From the NCBI GenBank assembly GCA_001897745.1, contig MKUH01000023.1, forward strand, positions 124,001 through 188,000: a stretch of DNA of 64,000 nt, given 5' to 3'. Made by a program: the position numbers and the translations under genes. The notes under the pieces are model-generated. The model was not told where the DNA came from. It ran no database searches and was given only the letters and a program-made list of their open reading frames with translations. Of this stretch, positions 61,140 through 64,000 are shown piece by piece; position 1 is the stretch's first letter, and every line of letters begins with the position of its first letter. The DNA is from Candidatus Accumulibacter sp. 66-26. Lineage in GTDB: Bacteria; Pseudomonadota; Gammaproteobacteria; Burkholderiales; Rhodocyclaceae.

Positions 61140-62305
61140 CAGAACCCCGTGCGGTTGGCGCGGCTGGTGAAGAAGATGCCGCTCGGCGCCTGCGCGGCGA
61201 ACTCGCCGACCTTGGCGAAGCTGCCGGTGTCGTAGATCAGCACCTTGTTGTCGTCGCGCGCCGAGAGCCAAACGTGCTCGCCGCGCGGCGTGAATTCCAT
61301 GTGCAGGATCGCCTTGCCCGGCTGCAGCGACTGCACCACCTGGCCGGTCAGCGTGTCGATCACCTCGACCCAGGAATTGTCGGGGAAGGCGTAGTTGACC
61401 CAGATCTGGCGCCCGTCCGGCCGCGCCATGACGAACACCGGCTGGCCGCGCAGCTTGATGCGGCCGACTTCGCGCCAGTTGTCGGTATCGACGACGAGCA
61501 CCTCGTGGCGGCCGATCGCCGGCAGGTAGGCCTTGCCCTGCGCCACCGCCCAGCCGCGCAGGTGCGGCATCTTGAAGACCGGCAGCTTCTCTTCGCCGCG
61601 CCCGTACTTTTCGAGGATCTTGCGCGCGCCGGCCTCCGGCTTCCAGGTGTCGAGCAGCGCGATGCCGTCCTCGCCGAAGAGGCCGGCCATGTAGTGCCGG
61701 CCGTCCGGCGTGACGAGCCCGTCGTAGGGCTGGTTGCCGGCCGGGAAGCGCTGCGTCGTCGGGCGGCGCGGGTCGCTGAAGTCGGTGATGCGGATTTCGC
61801 CGCCTTCGAACAGCGCGTAGCCGAAGCGGTTGCCGGTCAGGTCGGCGAGGCCGACGACCTTGGCGAACTTGCCCGGCGCGTATTCGGCCGGCACTTCGGA
61901 GAGCAGTTCGAGCGTGTCCGCGTCGAAGGCCTTGATGCCGCCCGGCGTGTAGTTCTGCGCGACGACGATGCGGCCGTCCTGCGAGATCGAGCCGCCGATG
62001 GCGTTGCCCGACTGGATGACGCGCTTGACGATGCGCGCTTCGAGCAGGTCGATCTTGGTCAGGCCGCCGTCGCGCCCGAAGATGTAGGCGTAGCGCCCGT
62101 CGCGCGAATAGACGGCGGAGGCGTGCGACAGGTCGCCGAGCCCGGCGATGCGCGCGTAGGGCGCGCGCTTGCTGGTGTCGATCAGCGTCACATGGCCGCT
62201 GGCGCGCTCGATGACCAGACCGAGGTCGCCGGTGCCGCGCACTTGCGGCTGCGTGGCGCAGGCGGAAAGGAGGACGACGGACAGCAGGGCGAGGATTTTA
62301 CGCAT
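61139..62305 (-). CDS. nirF: NirF, heme d1 biosynthesis lipoprotein
   Basis: A 388-residue periplasmic propeller protein. The lipobox LLSAC ends in Cys16, so it is likely a lipoprotein. The propeller has 'YSRDGRYAYIFGRDGGLTKIDL', 'GGSISQDGRIVVAQNYTPGGIKAF' (quoted in part) and 'VNYAFPDNSWVEVID'. NirF resembles the d1 domain of NirS, binds heme d1 precursors and works with NirN late in cofactor synthesis. It is the first of nirF-nirDL-nirG-nirH, 106 bases after the tlpA-like gene. I saw no FNR box before it. Confidence 0.94.
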   Translation of the reverse strand: MRKILALLSVVLLSACATQPQVRGTGDLGLVIERASGHVTLIDTSKRAPYARIAGLGDLSHASAVYSRDGRYAYIFGRDGGLTKIDLLEARIVKRVIQSGNAIGGSISQDGRIVVAQNYTPGGIKAFDADTLELLSEVPAEYAPGKFAKVVGLADLTGNRFGYALFEGGEIRITDFSDPRRPTTQRFPAGNQPYDGLVTPDGRHYMAGLFGEDGIALLDTWKPEAGARKILEKYGRGEEKLPVFKMPHLRGWAVAQGKAYLPAIGRHEVLVVDTDNWREVGRIKLRGQPVFVMARPDGRQIWVNYAFPDNSWVEVIDTLTGQVVQSLQPGKAILHMEFTPRGEHVWLSARDDNKVLIYDTGSFAKVGEFAAQAPSGIFFTSRANRTGF

Positions 62306-62356
62306 GGGCTTTTCTCTATTCGCTCAAACGAGGCTCAGGTTCGGGGACGCAAAATG

Positions 62357-62387
62357 AAAACGGCGCAGACCGAAGATTGCGCCGTTC
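62357..62387 (-). terminator. Probable terminator after the tlpA-like gene
   Basis: AACGGCGCA (62359-62367) pairs with TGCGCCGTT (62378-62386). On the minus strand it is followed by TTCATTTTG. It lies between the tlpA-like gene and nirF and may separate the nos and nir transcripts, at least in part. Confidence 0.6.
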
Positions 62388-62411
62388 GCTTTCGCAATGC
62401 TTTAGTCTAAG

Positions 62412-62930
62412 TCAAAGGATCTGCTTGATCGCCGCTTCCATGTCGGCGAGGCTCATCGCCCCCAGCTTTTTCGCCACCACCTTGCCGTTGCGGTCGATGA
62501 CCAGGGTGTAGGGAAGGCCGGATTTCGGATTGCCGGTCGCCTGCATCAGCTCGACGCTCTTCTGCACGCCGCCGATCAGCAGCAGGTAGTTCATCTCGTA
62601 GGCTTTGGCGAAGTCGCGCACGCTGTCGCGGTTGCCGGCGTCCTCGACGGCGACGCCGACGATGACGAGGCCCTTGCCCTGGTACTTGGCGTGCATCGCC
62701 GCGAGATCGGGAATCTCCTTGCGGCAGGGGCCGCACCAGCGCGCCCAGAAATTGACGATCAGCGGCTTGCCGCGCAGCGAGCCAAGGGCCAGCGGTTTGT
62801 CGTCGGCGGTGCTCATGTCGAGCGCGAAGAACGGCGCCGCCGACGGCATTTCGTCGGCCTGCGCATTGCCGCCGGCGAGCGCGCCGAGCGCGAGGAAGGC
62901 GAAGGATGCGGCGGCGAACAGTTTCTTCAT
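62412..62930 (-). CDS. TlpA-like periplasmic thioredoxin-fold reductase
   Basis: A 172-residue protein with a signal peptide (MKKLFAAASFAFLALGALAGGNAQA) and a thioredoxin domain with active site W-C66-GP-C69. 'VIVGVAVEDAGNRDSVRDFAKAY' is the TlpA/ResA-type insert, and 'GLPYTLVIDRNGKVV' has the cis-Pro. It likely reduces disulfides in cytochrome c or copper-site maturation. Its place between nosY and nirF suggests a role in NosZ copper or nir cytochrome assembly. It lies 10 bases after nosY. Confidence 0.9.
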   Translation of the reverse strand: MKKLFAAASFAFLALGALAGGNAQADEMPSAAPFFALDMSTADDKPLALGSLRGKPLIVNFWARWCGPCRKEIPDLAAMHAKYQGKGLVIVGVAVEDAGNRDSVRDFAKAYEMNYLLLIGGVQKSVELMQATGNPKSGLPYTLVIDRNGKVVAKKLGAMSLADMEAAIKQIL

Positions 62931-62940
62931 GGAACGTTCC

Positions 62941-63768
62941 TTACGGCAGATCGCTGCGGCGGAAGGTCAGGTAGCCGGCGAGCGCGCACAGCGAGCCGAG
63001 CAGGACCGGGTAGACCAGCGCGTAAATCTTGAAGCCGGCGGCGCCGAACAGGTCGAGGATGACGTAGGCCGACGGCCCGAGCACGATCAGCTGCGGGTCG
63101 AACATGGCCAGCGCGGCGGTGCGGAAGACCTGCAGCGGGTTGATCAGCGCGATGCTGACCGCGACCTCGGGGGCGACGCGGCCCTGGATCATGATGCCGA
63201 GCAGGATCAGGTCGAGGAAGAGGAGCAGCGCGAGCCAGACCATGAAGGCGGCGCCCTGCGCCACGTCGGTGCTGCGCGCCAGCGTCGAGATCAGCATGCC
63301 GATGCCGAGGAAGCACCAGCCCATCGCGGCGAGCAGGCCGGTGTAGTAGACGAACATGCCCCACGGCACTTCGATGCCCTGCACCAGCGACCACAGCACG
63401 GCGCCGAGCATGGCGATGAAGACCGGCAGGAAGATGGTCACGTAGCGCCCGACGATCTTGCCCCAGAACCACGCCGAGAGCGAGACCGGCAGCGAGAGCA
63501 GGTATTCGAAGACGCCGGCCTCGCGGTCGCCGGCCACCGAGCGGACGGTGGTGATCAGCACGAAGATCGGCAGGATGGCCATCGCCAGCTGGATGTAGGT
63601 GACGAGCAGGCGCGACAGGCCGATGAAGCCGAGGACGCGCGATTCGGTCAGGCCGAAGGCGAAGAGAAGCGCGACGATACCGCCGAAGACCAGGCTGTAG
63701 ATGAGGAACCAGCGGGCGCGCAGCGATTCGACGATGTCCAGCTTGGCGGTCAGGAAGAGTGTGTTCAT
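62941..63768 (-). CDS. nosY: NosY-type ABC transporter permease
   Basis: A 275-residue inner-membrane protein with six helices. It starts MNTLFLTAKLDIVESLRARWFLIYS; 'TVRSVAGDREAGVFEYLLSLPVS' contains the coupling motif of ABC-2 permeases. 'FRTAALAMFDPQLIVLGPSAYVIL' is near the end. This matches NosY of the NosDFY complex, which feeds NosD and the copper sites of nitrous oxide reductase. The ATPase NosF is not visible and should lie beyond the window edge. It lies four bases after nosL. Confidence 0.88.
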   Translation of the reverse strand: MNTLFLTAKLDIVESLRARWFLIYSLVFGGIVALLFAFGLTESRVLGFIGLSRLLVTYIQLAMAILPIFVLITTVRSVAGDREAGVFEYLLSLPVSLSAWFWGKIVGRYVTIFLPVFIAMLGAVLWSLVQGIEVPWGMFVYYTGLLAAMGWCFLGIGMLISTLARSTDVAQGAAFMVWLALLLFLDLILLGIMIQGRVAPEVAVSIALINPLQVFRTAALAMFDPQLIVLGPSAYVILDLFGAAGFKIYALVYPVLLGSLCALAGYLTFRRSDLP

Positions 63769-63772
63769 GGGT

Positions 63773-64000
63773 TTATTTGCCGCGCGACAGGACGCGCTTC
63801 TTCATTTCCGTGTAAGAGATGGCTTCCGCCGTGGCCTCGGCGTAGGCGCCGAAGTTGTAGCCCATCGGGCTCTTCTTGCCGTCCGCGAAGAGTGCCTGGC
63901 GGGCGTCGAGCCAGCTCACGTCCGCCGCGCCGGGATTGGCGCTGGCGCCGGCATAGTCGGCCACCCAGTATTCGGTGCCGGCCGACTGCTCGTTGAACGG
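63773..64000 (-). CDS. nosL: NosL-like nitrous-oxide reductase accessory protein (5' end outside window)
   Basis: The C-terminal 75 residues, starting PFNEQSAGTEYWVADYAG. 'DARQALFADGKKSPMGYNFGAYAEATAEAI' (quoted in part: SPMGYNFGAYAEA) fits the C-terminal half of NosL, a periplasmic lipoprotein that delivers Cu(I) to NosZ. The N-terminal metal site and lipobox are out of view. The gene order nosL-nosY-tlpA on one strand points to a nos cluster just outside the window. Confidence 0.72.
   Translation of the reverse strand, partial: PFNEQSAGTEYWVADYAGASANPGAADVSWLDARQALFADGKKSPMGYNFGAYAEATAEAISYTEMKKRVLSRGK

Overview
The window is a GC-rich bacterial chromosome segment, most likely from a denitrifying betaproteobacterium of the Rhodocyclales type (Azoarcus/Thauera/Dechloromonas relatives). 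The evidence is gene content and order. Small families typical of Betaproteobacteria are present (DUF2788, DUF3579, DUF2789, DUF3334). The gene orders exbB-exbD-lpxK-Trm112-kdsB-adk, rpsT/murJ and xseA-sodB occur. Heme d1 (nir) and nitrous-oxide (nos) accessory genes and a paired cyanophycin synthetase cluster are also present. No tRNA, rRNA, CRISPR array, transposase or integrase gene was recognised.

Layout. 1-6.1 kb: HDOD protein, beta-ketothiolase, CobD/CbiB-like protein, NUDIX CoA pyrophosphatase, a retropepsin-like protease and a glutamine amidotransferase. 5.6-10 kb: a tight minus-strand operon argD-argF-argG-DUF2788-ppnP-yajQ. 10.4-13.5 kb: DUF3579, rpsT, murJ and a YbhB-like protein. 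13.6-20.9 kb: a minus-strand series exbB, exbD, lpxK, Trm112-like, kdsB, adk, PPi-type phosphofructokinase and H+-pyrophosphatase, joining envelope synthesis to pyrophosphate-based energy metabolism. The 20.94-21.25 kb gap has inverted consensus DnaA boxes and two perfect inverted repeats. 21.3-27.3 kb: xseA, sodB, cfa, DUF2789, YceH and RhlE helicase. 27.7-33.9 kb: MgtA Mg2+ ATPase, an outer-membrane-like protein behind a structured leader, ubiC, DUF192, a small secreted Lys/Pro/Ala-rich protein and an RluE-type pseudouridine synthase.

33.9-36.8 kb: nirN and nirJ behind a well-placed FNR/Dnr-type promoter. 37-44.8 kb, divergent: a cyanophycin cluster of ABC transporter with zinc ribbon, DUF1854 protein, short cphA' and full-length cphA. 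45-48.6 kb: orphan histidine kinase, DUF2157-like membrane protein and a CheX-like DUF3334 protein. 48.7-55.9 kb: a CzcI/C/B/A-type heavy-metal RND efflux operon with His-rich periplasmic proteins at both ends.

55.98-58.69 kb: an array of five minus-strand gene cassettes separated by four attC sites, with no integrase in view (a CALIN or the distal part of a chromosomal integron). It is visibly lower in GC than its surroundings and is the most notable accessory feature. 59.1-64 kb: nirF-nirDL-nirG-nirH (heme d1 synthesis) preceded on the same strand by a TlpA-like thioredoxin, a NosY-type permease and a NosL C-terminus cut by the window edge. The heme d1 genes are therefore split between two loci about 22 kb apart. 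nirS itself, nirE and nosZ are not in the window.
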